Shown: positions 1 to 6,144 of the stretch, one piece after another
Position numbering within the stretch: the stretch's first letter is position 1
Layout: the number at the start of each line of letters is the position of its first letter
Source of the DNA: an uncultured Clostridium sp.
Lineage (GTDB): Bacteria > Bacillota_A > Clostridia > Lachnospirales > Lachnospiraceae
Assembly: GCA_900556965.1 (NCBI GenBank)
Contig: USQV01000045.1
Location: forward strand, 1 to 7,154
Direction: 5' to 3'
DNA length: 7,154 nt
Position numbers and translations under genes: made by a program
Notes under the pieces: generated by a model
Seen by the model: only the letters and a program-made list of their open reading frames with translations
The model's database searches: none
Told to the model about the DNA's origin: nothing

Positions 1-429
1 AAGACCTTTATTGCGGCCCTCTTAGGTTGCGGCTGGCCGCCTAACAAGACCTTAAAGTGGCAGGATATGAGAAAGCTCATCGACTACGGAAACAAGAATT
101 ATCGTATCGTTGATCTTCTGGAAGAAAAGACAGAGCTTTCTAAGGTGAAGGTAAGAAACGGGATCGAGGAGGAGACCTCTCTATATGCGGAATATCCGGA
201 AGGTGCGACGTTTCCGGTATTGATGAAGGAGGGGGAAAGGGTAACGATAAAGAAAAATATACCGGGAAGCCTGACGGCTCCGATAAGTGCGGGGATCCGT
301 ATCGGACAAATCGATTATTATGTGGAAAACGAGCCGGTCCTTTGCATTCCGGTAAAGACGAGAATGCAGGTGGAGCTTTGCAATTTTGATTTTTGTGTGA
401 AAAGCCTTTTAAATTGTTTTTTCCTTTGA
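1..429 (+). CDS. D-alanyl-D-alanine carboxypeptidase (PBP5/6-like, peptidase S11), C-terminal part
   Basis: This is the 3' end of a gene that enters from the left edge; 142 codons are visible, in frame from base 1 to a TGA at 427-429. The first residues (KTFIAALLGCGWPPNKTLKW) match the stretch that ends the transpeptidase-like domain of S11 carboxypeptidases. The rest, about residues 24-125, resembles the beta-rich PBP5 C-terminal domain and closes with the family-like PVKTR segment. Enzymes of this family act outside the membrane and remove the terminal D-alanine from peptidoglycan pentapeptides, limiting cross-linking. The catalytic SxxK, SxN and KTG motifs lie upstream of the window and cannot be checked. 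The protein ends with a short hydrophobic segment (FDFCVKSLLNCFFL) that could be a membrane-associating helix, but it is shorter than the amphipathic anchors of classical PBP5. The first ATG in the window (67) is internal, because coding similarity runs back to the edge. Confidence 0.88.
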   Translation, partial: KTFIAALLGCGWPPNKTLKWQDMRKLIDYGNKNYRIVDLLEEKTELSKVKVRNGIEEETSLYAEYPEGATFPVLMKEGERVTIKKNIPGSLTAPISAGIRIGQIDYYVENEPVLCIPVKTRMQVELCNFDFCVKSLLNCFFL

Positions 430-435
430 TATAAT
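407..435 (+). promoter_or_regulatory. Possible extended -10 promoter for the HD-domain gene
   Basis: A perfect TATAAT at 430-435 is preceded by TG one base upstream (427-428), giving the extended -10 form TGnTATAAT. The hexamer 17 bases upstream (TTTTAA, 407-412) is a poor -35, which extended -10 promoters tolerate. The element overlaps the stop codon of the carboxypeptidase gene. Transcription would start near 442 and give a leader of about 50 bases before the ATG at 493. No terminator is visible between the two genes, so read-through is also possible. Confidence 0.45.
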
Positions 436-492
436 CCAAAATGAATGTGCAGCCAAGATGACTGCAGGTATTTTACAGGGAGGAATCAAAGA

Positions 493-1095
493 ATGAATAC
501 AAAACTCACAAGAGAAAAGGCAATTGAACTTTTAAGACAGTATAATAAGGAACCGTTCCATGTCCTCCATGGGCTGACAGTCGGAGGTGTTCTCAGATGG
601 TATGCGAATGAACTGGGATATGGTGATGAGGCCGATTTCTGGGAAATATGCGGGATCCTGCATGATATTGATTTTGAACAGTATCCGGAGGAGCATTGTG
701 TAGCGGCTCCCGCACTCTTAAGAGAGGGCGGTGCCGAGGATGAGGTCATCCATGCAGTATGCAGTCATGGCTATGGCCATAATGAGGCAGTTACTGCTGT
801 TCCGGAGCATGAGATGGAAAAGGTGCTGTATGCAGCCGATGAATTGACCGGGCTTATCTGGGCAGCTGCCAAAATGCGCCCGTCAAGGAGCACAAAGGAC
901 ATGGAGGTATCCAGCCTTAAAAAGAAATTTAAGGATAAACGATTTGCTGCCGGCTGTTCCCGCGATGTGATCACTCTCGGAGCAGAAAAGCTTGGCTGGG
1001 AGCTTCCGAAGCTGATGGAGATGACGATCCTTGCCATGCGCTCCTGTGAAGACTCCATCCAGGCAGAGATGACTGCTATGGGGCTTGAGGCGTAA
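493..1095 (+). CDS. HD-domain protein (HDIG-type), probable metal-dependent phosphohydrolase
   Basis: The protein is 200 residues from the ATG at 493, chosen because GGGAGGA (478-484) sits 8 bases upstream. An earlier in-frame ATG at 445 has no ribosome binding site. HD-superfamily metal ligands are recognisable: His26 in a HGLTVGG context, the His57-Asp58 doublet in GILHDIDFEQYPEEH, and a distal Asp116 in YAADELTG. Extra histidines at 87, 92 and 96 (HAVCSHGYGH) resemble the additional ligands of dinuclear HD enzymes. Such proteins usually hydrolyse phosphate esters of nucleotides or similar compounds; the substrate cannot be read from the sequence. There is no signal peptide or membrane segment, so it is probably cytoplasmic. 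Its 3' end overlaps the 3' end of the minus-strand NusG_II gene by 20 bp. Confidence 0.85.
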   Translation: MNTKLTREKAIELLRQYNKEPFHVLHGLTVGGVLRWYANELGYGDEADFWEICGILHDIDFEQYPEEHCVAAPALLREGGAEDEVIHAVCSHGYGHNEAVTAVPEHEMEKVLYAADELTGLIWAAAKMRPSRSTKDMEVSSLKKKFKDKRFAAGCSRDVITLGAEKLGWELPKLMEMTILAMRSCEDSIQAEMTAMGLEA

Positions 1096-1450
1096 TTGCA
1101 ATCTTGGCGATCATCCGGTTGGGGAGGCAGACGATCATCTCCCCCTCATTCCGGATTTTCCCCTGATGGACGCAAAGCTTATCGGGGCAGCTTGCCTCCG
1201 AGATCCATGCGCTTCCATCCCGGATCACAAGCCGGTTAAAGCTGTCGTCATCCACATGGAGCAGATACTCCTGATCGGCATCCAGTGAGAAGGTTTTTAT
1301 TGTATTGCCGTCAACAGAGATCTCCAGACGCAGGGTACCTGTGCCAAAAGACAGTCTGCCGATTAAAAAAATGAGGAGAGCCATAAAGAGGATAACTGAA
1401 ACAAGAATTGCTTCCCGTCGTCCCGTGGCTCGTTTTTTATTATTTTTCAT
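1076..1450 (-). CDS. NusG domain II-containing membrane-anchored protein
   Basis: The protein is 124 residues, read from the ATG at 1450-1448 to a TAG at 1078-1076. A second in-frame ATG at 1456-1454 is also possible. A positively charged N-terminus (MKNNKKRATGRR) precedes one hydrophobic segment at about residues 14-32, as in a signal anchor. The remainder would lie outside the membrane and matches the small NusG_II family: a beta-rich start (LRLEISVDGN), then SCPDKLCVHQGKI and IVCLPNR near the end. Three cysteines, Cys88, Cys93 (a CX4C pair) and Cys108, are visible. Despite the name, this is not the transcription factor NusG; the KOW and NGN domains are absent. The family has no settled function. 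It is found in anaerobic Firmicutes, and from memory it is often near Gx transporter genes, as here. No Shine-Dalgarno sequence precedes either ATG. Confidence 0.82.
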   Translation of the reverse strand: MKNNKKRATGRREAILVSVILFMALLIFLIGRLSFGTGTLRLEISVDGNTIKTFSLDADQEYLLHVDDDSFNRLVIRDGSAWISEASCPDKLCVHQGKIRNEGEMIVCLPNRMIAKIAITPQAP

Positions 1451-1457
1451 ACGCATT

Positions 1458-1486
1458 ATTCTAGCAAAGGAGGCAGTCAAAGTCAA
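1458..1486 (-). promoter_or_regulatory. Sigma-A-like promoter for the NusG_II gene
   Basis: On the minus strand, TTGACT (1486-1481) is followed after exactly 17 bases by TAGAAT (1463-1458), each one mismatch from consensus. A second TTGACT copy lies directly beside it (1480-1475) as a tandem repeat, but its spacer to the -10 is only 11 bases. Transcription would start around 1451-1449, at or next to the ATG at 1450, which implies a leaderless or nearly leaderless message. Confidence 0.6.
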
Positions 1487-1509
1487 GGCTGTCTGCTTTC
1501 ATCCTTTAA

Positions 1510-1531
1510 GGAGAGGAGGATCTCGAATTTG
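1510..1531 (+). promoter_or_regulatory. Ribosome binding site that sets the TTG start of the Gx transporter gene
   Basis: GGAGAGGAGGA at 1510-1520 contains a full AGGAGG core and lies 8 bases before a TTG at 1529-1531. The next in-frame ATG is 20 codons further, inside the first membrane segment, and would remove the charged N-terminus. This supports TTG as the start. Confidence 0.75.
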
Positions 1532-2044
1532 GAAAGAAAAAGCCGGGCCGCAAGGGCAGCTCTTTACGGGTTGCTGATCGCACTTGCCATGGGAATGAGC
1601 TTTATTGAAAGTCTGATCCCTCTGCCGATGCCGGCCCCCGGTATGAAGCTGGGGTTGGCAAATCTGGTAACGGTTACGGGCCTTTATCTTGTGGGGATCC
1701 CGGGTACGATCTGGGTAACTGTAATAAGGATCATCCTCGTGGGGTTCTCCTTCGGAAATCCCTACAGTATGATCTACGGCCTTTCCGGCAGTATATTAAG
1801 TCTTACGGTCATGTCATTAGTAAAAAAATACAACTGGTTTTCTATGGTCGGAGTCAGTATTCTGGGTGGTGTGGCTCATAATATCGGGCAGCTTATCTTT
1901 GCCTCTTTTGTGGTACGAACTTCGGGGCTCTATTATTATCTTCCGTTTTTGCTTCCCGCCGGATGTGTGGCCGGAGCCGTGATCGGCGTGGTCGGCGGGA
2001 TACTGACAGAAAGAATTTCGGATTTTGTAAATAGGATTTCCTAA
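1529..2044 (+). CDS. Gx transporter family protein (heptaprenyl diphosphate synthase component I-like membrane protein)
   Basis: The product is 171 residues from a TTG start to a TAA at 2042-2044. It is highly hydrophobic: a short basic N-terminus (ERKSRAARA), then about five or six membrane segments at roughly residues 10-30, 42-62, 65-95, 104-128, 135-158. The sequence APGMKLGLANLVTV (residues 36-49) and the GGVAHNIGQL segment (113-122) are the features by which I recognise the Gx transporter / Hpre_diP_synt_I family. The compact architecture resembles substrate-binding components of vitamin transporters (inference). Despite the old name, I see no prenyltransferase motifs such as DDxxD. The substrate is unknown; links with isoprenoid or quinone metabolism have been suggested only from gene neighbourhood. 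It is divergent from the NusG_II gene across 78 bp. No polyprenyl synthase gene lies in the window. Confidence 0.85.
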   Translation: MERKSRAARAALYGLLIALAMGMSFIESLIPLPMPAPGMKLGLANLVTVTGLYLVGIPGTIWVTVIRIILVGFSFGNPYSMIYGLSGSILSLTVMSLVKKYNWFSMVGVSILGGVAHNIGQLIFASFVVRTSGLYYYLPFLLPAGCVAGAVIGVVGGILTERISDFVNRIS

Positions 2045-2061
2045 AAAAGCTGAATTAGCGA

Positions 2062-2095
2062 TTGTATTGTGTCCTCTTTTTTATTATAATATAAT
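2062..2095 (+). promoter_or_regulatory. Two overlapping sigma-A-like promoters upstream of galT
   Basis: TTGTAT (2062-2067) and TATAAT (2085-2090) are separated by 17 bases. TTGTGT (2067-2072) and a second perfect TATAAT (2090-2095) are also separated by 17 bases. The two sets are offset by 5 bases and share one base at each hexamer junction. Transcription would start near 2097-2103, leaving a leader of about 45 bases before galT. I see no convincing operator, riboswitch or cre-like box in the leader. Confidence 0.65.
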
Positions 2096-2145
2096 GAAGT
2101 GGAGCGTCCATAAGAAGCTCACGAAGTACGGAGGGAAATGATCTT

Positions 2146-3651
2146 ATGATATATGAAGCAATACATGCGCTGGTGCAATACGGAAGAACGGTCGGACTGA
2201 TCGAAAAAGAAGATGAGATATATGCAAGAAACCGGATATTAAGAGAGCTGAGGCTTTCAGAGTATGAAGAACCGACAGGGGAATTGAGAGAGCTCAGCTT
2301 AGAGGATATCTTAAAAGAGCTTTTAGACTATGCGGCAGAGAAGGGCATACTGGAAAATAACAGTGTTGTATACAGAGATCTGTTTGACGCAAAGCTGATG
2401 AACTGCCTTATGCCGAGACCGAGTGAAGTGTCCAGAAATTTCCGGGAAAGGTATGAAAGGTCTCCAAAGGAGGCAACAGATTATTTCTATAAGCTGAGTC
2501 AGGATTCCGACTACATCCGCAGATACCGTGTCTGCAAAGATATGAAATGGGTCGCTGCGACAGAGTACGGAGATCTCGATATAACCGTCAATCTGTCCAA
2601 GCCGGAAAAAGACCCAAAGGCGATCGCAGCCGCAAAGCTGGCAAAGCAGAGCGGATATCCGAAATGCCTGCTTTGCGTGGAGAATGTCGGCTATGCAGGA
2701 CGCGTCGATCATCCGGCAAGGGATAACCACCGGATTATTACGCTTACAATGAATGAGGAGAGCTTTGGCTTCCAGTATTCTCCTTATGTATATTATAACG
2801 AACACTGTATCGTATTTAACGGAAAACATGTCCCGATGAAGATCGACCGCAGCACATTTATCAAGCTGTTTGACTTCGTAAAGACGTTCCCCCACTATTT
2901 TCTCGGCTCCAATGCGGATCTTCCAATCGTAGGTGGATCTATTTTAACCCACGATCATTTTCAGGGCGGGCATTATGAATTTGCAATGGCAAAGGCTTGC
3001 GTGGAAGAAAGCCTTTGCTTTAAAGGGTTTGAAGATGTGGCAGCCGGAATTGTAAAGTGGCCGATGTCCGTGATCAGACTCAGGGCAAAGGACAGTGACC
3101 GTATCGTTGAGCTGGCAGACCGTATCCTTAAGGCATGGCGCGGCTATACGGATGAAGCTGCCTTCATCTTTTCCCAGACGGAGGGAGAACCCCATAATAC
3201 GATCACTCCGATCGCCAGAAAACGCGGGGATGAATTTGAGATGGATCTCGTCCTGAGAAACAATATTACGACAAAGGAGCATCCTCTTGGTGTATATCAT
3301 CCGCATCAGAAGCTCCATCACATAAAAAAAGAGAATATCGGTCTGATCGAGGTAATGGGACTCGCTGTTCTTCCCGCGAGACTGAAAGAGGAGCTTTCAC
3401 TTCTGGCTGAATATATCACAGACGGACGTGATATCAGAAGCTCACAGCTGATCGAAAAGCATGCAGATTGGGTCGAGGAATTCCTTCCTAAGTATAAAGA
3501 AGTGAACTGTGACAATGTAATGGACATTCTCAAGGCAGAGGTGGGACGTGTATTTGCTCAGGTTCTCGAGGATGCAGGCGTTTATAAAAGAAATCAGGAG
3601 GGAAAGACAGCGTTCCTTCGCTTTGTCTCTTATGTAAACGATCAGGCATAA
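2146..3651 (+). CDS. galT: UDP-glucose--hexose-1-phosphate uridylyltransferase (Firmicutes-type GalT)
   Basis: GalT swaps UMP between UDP-glucose and galactose 1-phosphate, giving UDP-galactose and glucose 1-phosphate in the cytoplasmic Leloir pathway (EC 2.7.7.12). The 501-residue length fits the long GalT class of Firmicutes, distinct from the roughly 350-residue E. coli type. Diagnostic parts are the N-terminal helical region beginning IYEAIHALVQYG, the HPARDNHRI segment near residue 188, FPHYFLGSNADLPIVGGS around 248-265, and the His269-Asp-His271-FQGGH motif, which I take to hold the nucleophilic histidine by analogy with HPH of class I enzymes. The ATG at 2146 follows GGAGGG (2130-2135) at 10 bases. 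Neither galK nor galE is adjacent in the window, which is unusual for a gal operon; they may be elsewhere. The gene ends with TAA only 13 bp before the next start, so it probably leads a transcript covering the membrane genes downstream. Confidence 0.96.
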   Translation: MIYEAIHALVQYGRTVGLIEKEDEIYARNRILRELRLSEYEEPTGELRELSLEDILKELLDYAAEKGILENNSVVYRDLFDAKLMNCLMPRPSEVSRNFRERYERSPKEATDYFYKLSQDSDYIRRYRVCKDMKWVAATEYGDLDITVNLSKPEKDPKAIAAAKLAKQSGYPKCLLCVENVGYAGRVDHPARDNHRIITLTMNEESFGFQYSPYVYYNEHCIVFNGKHVPMKIDRSTFIKLFDFVKTFPHYFLGSNADLPIVGGSILTHDHFQGGHYEFAMAKACVEESLCFKGFEDVAAGIVKWPMSVIRLRAKDSDRIVELADRILKAWRGYTDEAAFIFSQTEGEPHNTITPIARKRGDEFEMDLVLRNNITTKEHPLGVYHPHQKLHHIKKENIGLIEVMGLAVLPARLKEELSLLAEYITDGRDIRSSQLIEKHADWVEEFLPKYKEVNCDNVMDILKAEVGRVFAQVLEDAGVYKRNQEGKTAFLRFVSYVNDQA

Positions 3652-3664
3652 TAAGGAGTTAGGT

Positions 3665-4084
3665 ATGTTAAATGAGGAAAAGATCAGGCTGATGACAGAC
3701 ATTGCCATGTTTGAAAAAAAGAATGAAAAGGACATGATCCAGGTCGGACGATATTTCAGAAGTGATTATATCAGTATGTGGCTGCTTCGCTCCCTTCTTT
3801 CCTACACGGCTGCCTTTGGGCTCTGTCTTGCACTCTGGCTGCTTTATCAGATAGAAGGGATCATGAGTACCATGGATCTTGATGCGATCATCAGATCTGC
3901 CGGTCTGATCGGTATTCTTTACGGAACCGGTCTGCTGCTCTATCTGATCTTTACATACGGCTACTGTGCCGGAAAATATGAAGAAGCCTCCGGTAATTTT
4001 AAGATCTATCAGGCGAAGCTTCGCCATCTTCAGAAAAAATATGACATGCCTGCCGGACAGGACGAAAGCAGGGAGGTACGCTAA
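3665..4084 (+). CDS. Uncharacterised membrane protein with two membrane segments
   Basis: The 139-residue product does not match a family I can name. The N-terminal 38 residues are charged and probably helical (MLNEEKIRLMTDIAMFEKKN). A hydrophobic segment follows at about 39-61 and another at about 78-99, with a short polar loop between them. The C-terminal 40 residues are again charged and helical (YEEASGNFKIYQAKLRHLQKK), possibly a coiled coil. Both ends would then face the same side, most likely the cytoplasm. The start is clear: AAGGAG (3653-3658) is 6 bases before the ATG. It lies 13 bp after galT, and its TAA is 1 bp before the next gene, so it is very likely translated with, and may act together with, the polytopic protein that follows. 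No enzymatic motif is visible. Confidence 0.8.
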   Translation: MLNEEKIRLMTDIAMFEKKNEKDMIQVGRYFRSDYISMWLLRSLLSYTAAFGLCLALWLLYQIEGIMSTMDLDAIIRSAGLIGILYGTGLLLYLIFTYGYCAGKYEEASGNFKIYQAKLRHLQKKYDMPAGQDESREVR

Positions 4085-4085
4085 C

Positions 4086-5204
4086 ATGATGCAGCTTTTG
4101 GTGATCAGAGAAAAACTAAGAAAATTTTACGGCAAATACAGCAGCTTTATAATCCCAATCGAAAAATTTGTTCTGGGTATGGCATCCTTTTGGCTTATCA
4201 ATGCCAACATCGGCTTTATGCCAAAGCTCAAGAATCCGCTTATCCCTATCGTTATGGGACTTATCGCTTCAACGATCCCCTGCGGAGCGACTGCTTTCCT
4301 TGCGGGCTGTTTTCTTGCTGTGCATGTTTCCAGAGTTTCCATGGAGGTGGCGATCCTGATCGTTGTGTTCATGCTGGTGATCATGATGCTTTATTATGGC
4401 TTTAAGCCGAAGGACGGATATCTTCTGTTACTCACGCCCCTTATGTTTTATATGCGGATCCCCTACATGGTACCGCTTCTTGTGGGACTTTCCGGAAGTC
4501 TTGTATCGGTTATCCCTGTATGCAGCGGGGTCGTGGTCTACTATATTATGAGCTATATGAAACAGAATGCGGGTGTCCTTACCGGAAATTCCATGGCGGA
4601 GATGGCGGGACGTTTTATGGTCGTAGCAAAAAACATCCTAACAAACGAGCTGATGTGGGTCATGATCGCAGCGTTTGCCGCCTCGATCCTTGTCGTATAC
4701 GTCGTCAGAAATCTCGCCGTGGATTACGCATGGACGATCGCGGTCATCGCCGGAGTCATCACCCAGCTGGTGGTGATCTTTATCGGTGATTTCAATTTCA
4801 ATCTCCCTGTTTCCGTTGGGGGGATGGTCATCGGACTGCTGGTTTCTGTGGTACTGGTTTTGATTTATGAATTTTTTACCTTTGCGGTCGACTACTCCCG
4901 CACAGAGTACCTCCAGTATCAGGATGATGATTACTATTACTATGTAAAAGCAGTTCCGAAGATTGTAGTATCTACACCGGAGAAGACGGTGAAGCGGATC
5001 AATGAACGACAGGAAACGGAGATCATGGATACTGCGGAAGTCAGAAAAAAAGCAAAAAAACAGGCACAGGAAAAGGCACGTCAAAGCGAGCAGGGACAAA
5101 AAAAGAAAAAACGTCCGGCATCAAAAAGACGTAATGTTATGGACGCTGATGTGGATCAGGAGCTTTTAAGAAGAAGTTTTGAAAATGATCCTGATATGAG
5201 ATAA
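4086..5204 (+). CDS. Polytopic membrane protein of unknown function with a charged cytoplasmic tail, upstream of cdaA
   Basis: The protein has 372 residues from the ATG at 4086 (AGGGAGG at 4070-4076, 9 bases upstream); a second ATG follows immediately at 4089. An upstream in-frame ATG at 3966 is rejected because it lies deep in the preceding gene. The first 265 residues contain about eight hydrophobic segments (roughly 22-40, 52-78, 87-104, 111-122, 127-157, 190-207, 213-235, 241-264). A tail of about 105 residues begins with an acidic-tyrosine patch (YQDDDYYYYVKAVPK, about 278-292), followed by a Lys/Arg/Gln-rich helical stretch and an acidic end. Automatic annotation may call such proteins ABC transporter permeases, but I see no nucleotide-binding partner or clear permease signature in the window. 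The position just upstream of cdaA suggests an envelope-related role; this is an inference from context only. Confidence 0.82.
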   Translation: MMQLLVIREKLRKFYGKYSSFIIPIEKFVLGMASFWLINANIGFMPKLKNPLIPIVMGLIASTIPCGATAFLAGCFLAVHVSRVSMEVAILIVVFMLVIMMLYYGFKPKDGYLLLLTPLMFYMRIPYMVPLLVGLSGSLVSVIPVCSGVVVYYIMSYMKQNAGVLTGNSMAEMAGRFMVVAKNILTNELMWVMIAAFAASILVVYVVRNLAVDYAWTIAVIAGVITQLVVIFIGDFNFNLPVSVGGMVIGLLVSVVLVLIYEFFTFAVDYSRTEYLQYQDDDYYYYVKAVPKIVVSTPEKTVKRINERQETEIMDTAEVRKKAKKQAQEKARQSEQGQKKKKRPASKRRNVMDADVDQELLRRSFENDPDMR

Positions 5205-5241
5205 AAAAGAATTTTGAATGGGAAGATAAATAATTATAGCA

Positions 5242-5259
5242 AAAGGGGGTGACCGGGTG
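5242..5259 (+). promoter_or_regulatory. Ribosome binding site that sets the GTG start of cdaA
   Basis: AAAGGGGGTGA (5242-5252) can pair along its length with the 16S rRNA tail, with one G-U wobble in place of the usual A. Its G-rich core ends 7 bases before the GTG at 5257-5259. The next in-frame ATG (5272) is five codons in and less well placed. Confidence 0.7.
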
Positions 5260-6144
5260 AAACAGTATATTATGCATGTATTAGGAGCCGTCAGTCAGGA
5301 ATTGTATTTTCCAGATGCGCATCTGACAGATATTATTGAAATCCTGATTTTGACATATCTGATCTATCATATTGCAATGTGGCTGATCAATACAAAAGCA
5401 TGGATGCTGATGCGAGGAATTGTTGTACTTGGTATCTTTGTATTGCTTGCAGCAGTTTTTAAGATGCATACAATTTTATTTCTGGCAAGGAATTCGGTAA
5501 CGGTACTGGCTACGGCGGCAGTTGTAGTATTTCAGCCGGAACTTCGAAGGGCTCTGGAAAAGCTTGGGGAGAAGCAGTTCCTGAGTTCGATCGTACCATT
5601 TGAGACGAACAAAGAAAGCAGCAGGTTCAGTGAAGATACCATGGACAGTATTATTGATGCAGCTTACAATATGGGCCGCGTGAAGACTGGAGCACTGATC
5701 GTGGTGGAACAGGCAATACATCTGACGGAGTATGAAAGTACAGGAATTAAGATGGACTGTCTCGTATCCATGCAGGTACTGATGAATATATTCGAGCACA
5801 ACACACCACTTCACGATGGTGCTATCATTATCCGTGGTGACAGAATCGTATCTGCAACATGTTATCTGCCATTGTCTGATAACATGGGGCTTAGCAAGGA
5901 GCTTGGAACAAGGCACAGAGCAGCGGTAGGTATGAGTGAGGTCAGTGATGCTCTGATCATCGTTGTGTCTGAGGAGAACGGCAAGGTATCTGTAGCACAG
6001 GGAGGTGTGCTTGACCGGGCAGTAACGAGGGAAGAACTTCGCGAGAAGCTGACTTATATACAGAACAGAAAGCCGGAGAATAAGAATTTCCTGCAACATA
6101 TATGGAAAGGAAGGAATAAAGATGAAAAAAGGACTGATGAATAA
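5257..6144 (+). CDS. cdaA: Diadenylate cyclase CdaA
   Basis: CdaA condenses two ATP molecules into the second messenger c-di-AMP (EC 2.7.7.85), which in Firmicutes controls potassium and osmolyte uptake and affects cell-wall homeostasis. The 295-residue length is close to the usual 270-280 with a slightly longer tail. The N-terminal 95 residues carry three hydrophobic segments (about 26-46, 50-68, 74-92). The DAC domain follows, with the DGA motif at 187-189 (LHDGAIIIRG) and the RHR motif at 219-221 (GTRHRAAVG), both needed for ATP binding and catalysis and both intact. The gene starts with GTG. It lies 52 bp after the polytopic membrane gene, without a clear terminator or strong promoter between, and overlaps cdaR by 23 bp, the arrangement typical of cdaA-cdaR (often followed by glmM, which would lie beyond the window). 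Confidence 0.97.
   Translation: MKQYIMHVLGAVSQELYFPDAHLTDIIEILILTYLIYHIAMWLINTKAWMLMRGIVVLGIFVLLAAVFKMHTILFLARNSVTVLATAAVVVFQPELRRALEKLGEKQFLSSIVPFETNKESSRFSEDTMDSIIDAAYNMGRVKTGALIVVEQAIHLTEYESTGIKMDCLVSMQVLMNIFEHNTPLHDGAIIIRGDRIVSATCYLPLSDNMGLSKELGTRHRAAVGMSEVSDALIIVVSEENGKVSVAQGGVLDRAVTREELREKLTYIQNRKPENKNFLQHIWKGRNKDEKRTDE

Noticed and set aside
448..466. Inverted repeat TGCAG/CTGCA in the leader of the HD-domain gene
   Set aside because: Five base pairs with a 9-base loop and no T-run; too weak to call a terminator or regulatory structure.
445..492. Longer start for the HD-domain protein at the ATG at 445
   Set aside because: No Shine-Dalgarno sequence precedes it and it lies only about 10 bases after the likely -10 element; GGGAGGA is correctly placed for the ATG at 493.
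1121..1148. GGGGAG/CTCCCC inverted repeat near the end of the NusG_II gene
   Set aside because: It lies inside coding sequence, has a 12-base loop and no T-run on either strand, so it is not a credible terminator.
1466..1473. AAAGGAGG on the plus strand in the divergent intergenic region, resembling a ribosome binding site
   Set aside because: No ATG, GTG or TTG follows at a usable distance with an open frame; the real site for the next gene is at 1510-1520.
2138..2149. Three-codon leader ORF (ATG ATC TTA TGA) whose stop overlaps the galT start as ATGA
   Set aside because: The GGAGGG site is only 2 bases from this ATG, too close for normal initiation, and a three-codon frame arises easily by chance.
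3966..4085. N-terminal extension of the polytopic membrane protein from an upstream in-frame ATG at 3966
   Set aside because: It would overlap the preceding 139-residue gene by about 119 bases, has a non-hydrophobic basic sequence unlike a real N-terminus, and a strong ribosome binding site at 4070-4076 marks the ATG at 4086.
5179..5242. Candidate cdaA promoters (TTGAAA at 5179-5184 with TAAAAA at 5202-5207; TTGAAT at 5214-5219 with TATAGC at 5235-5240)
   Set aside because: The first has a weak -10, the second a 15-base spacer and a weak -10; in AT-rich DNA such matches are expected by chance.
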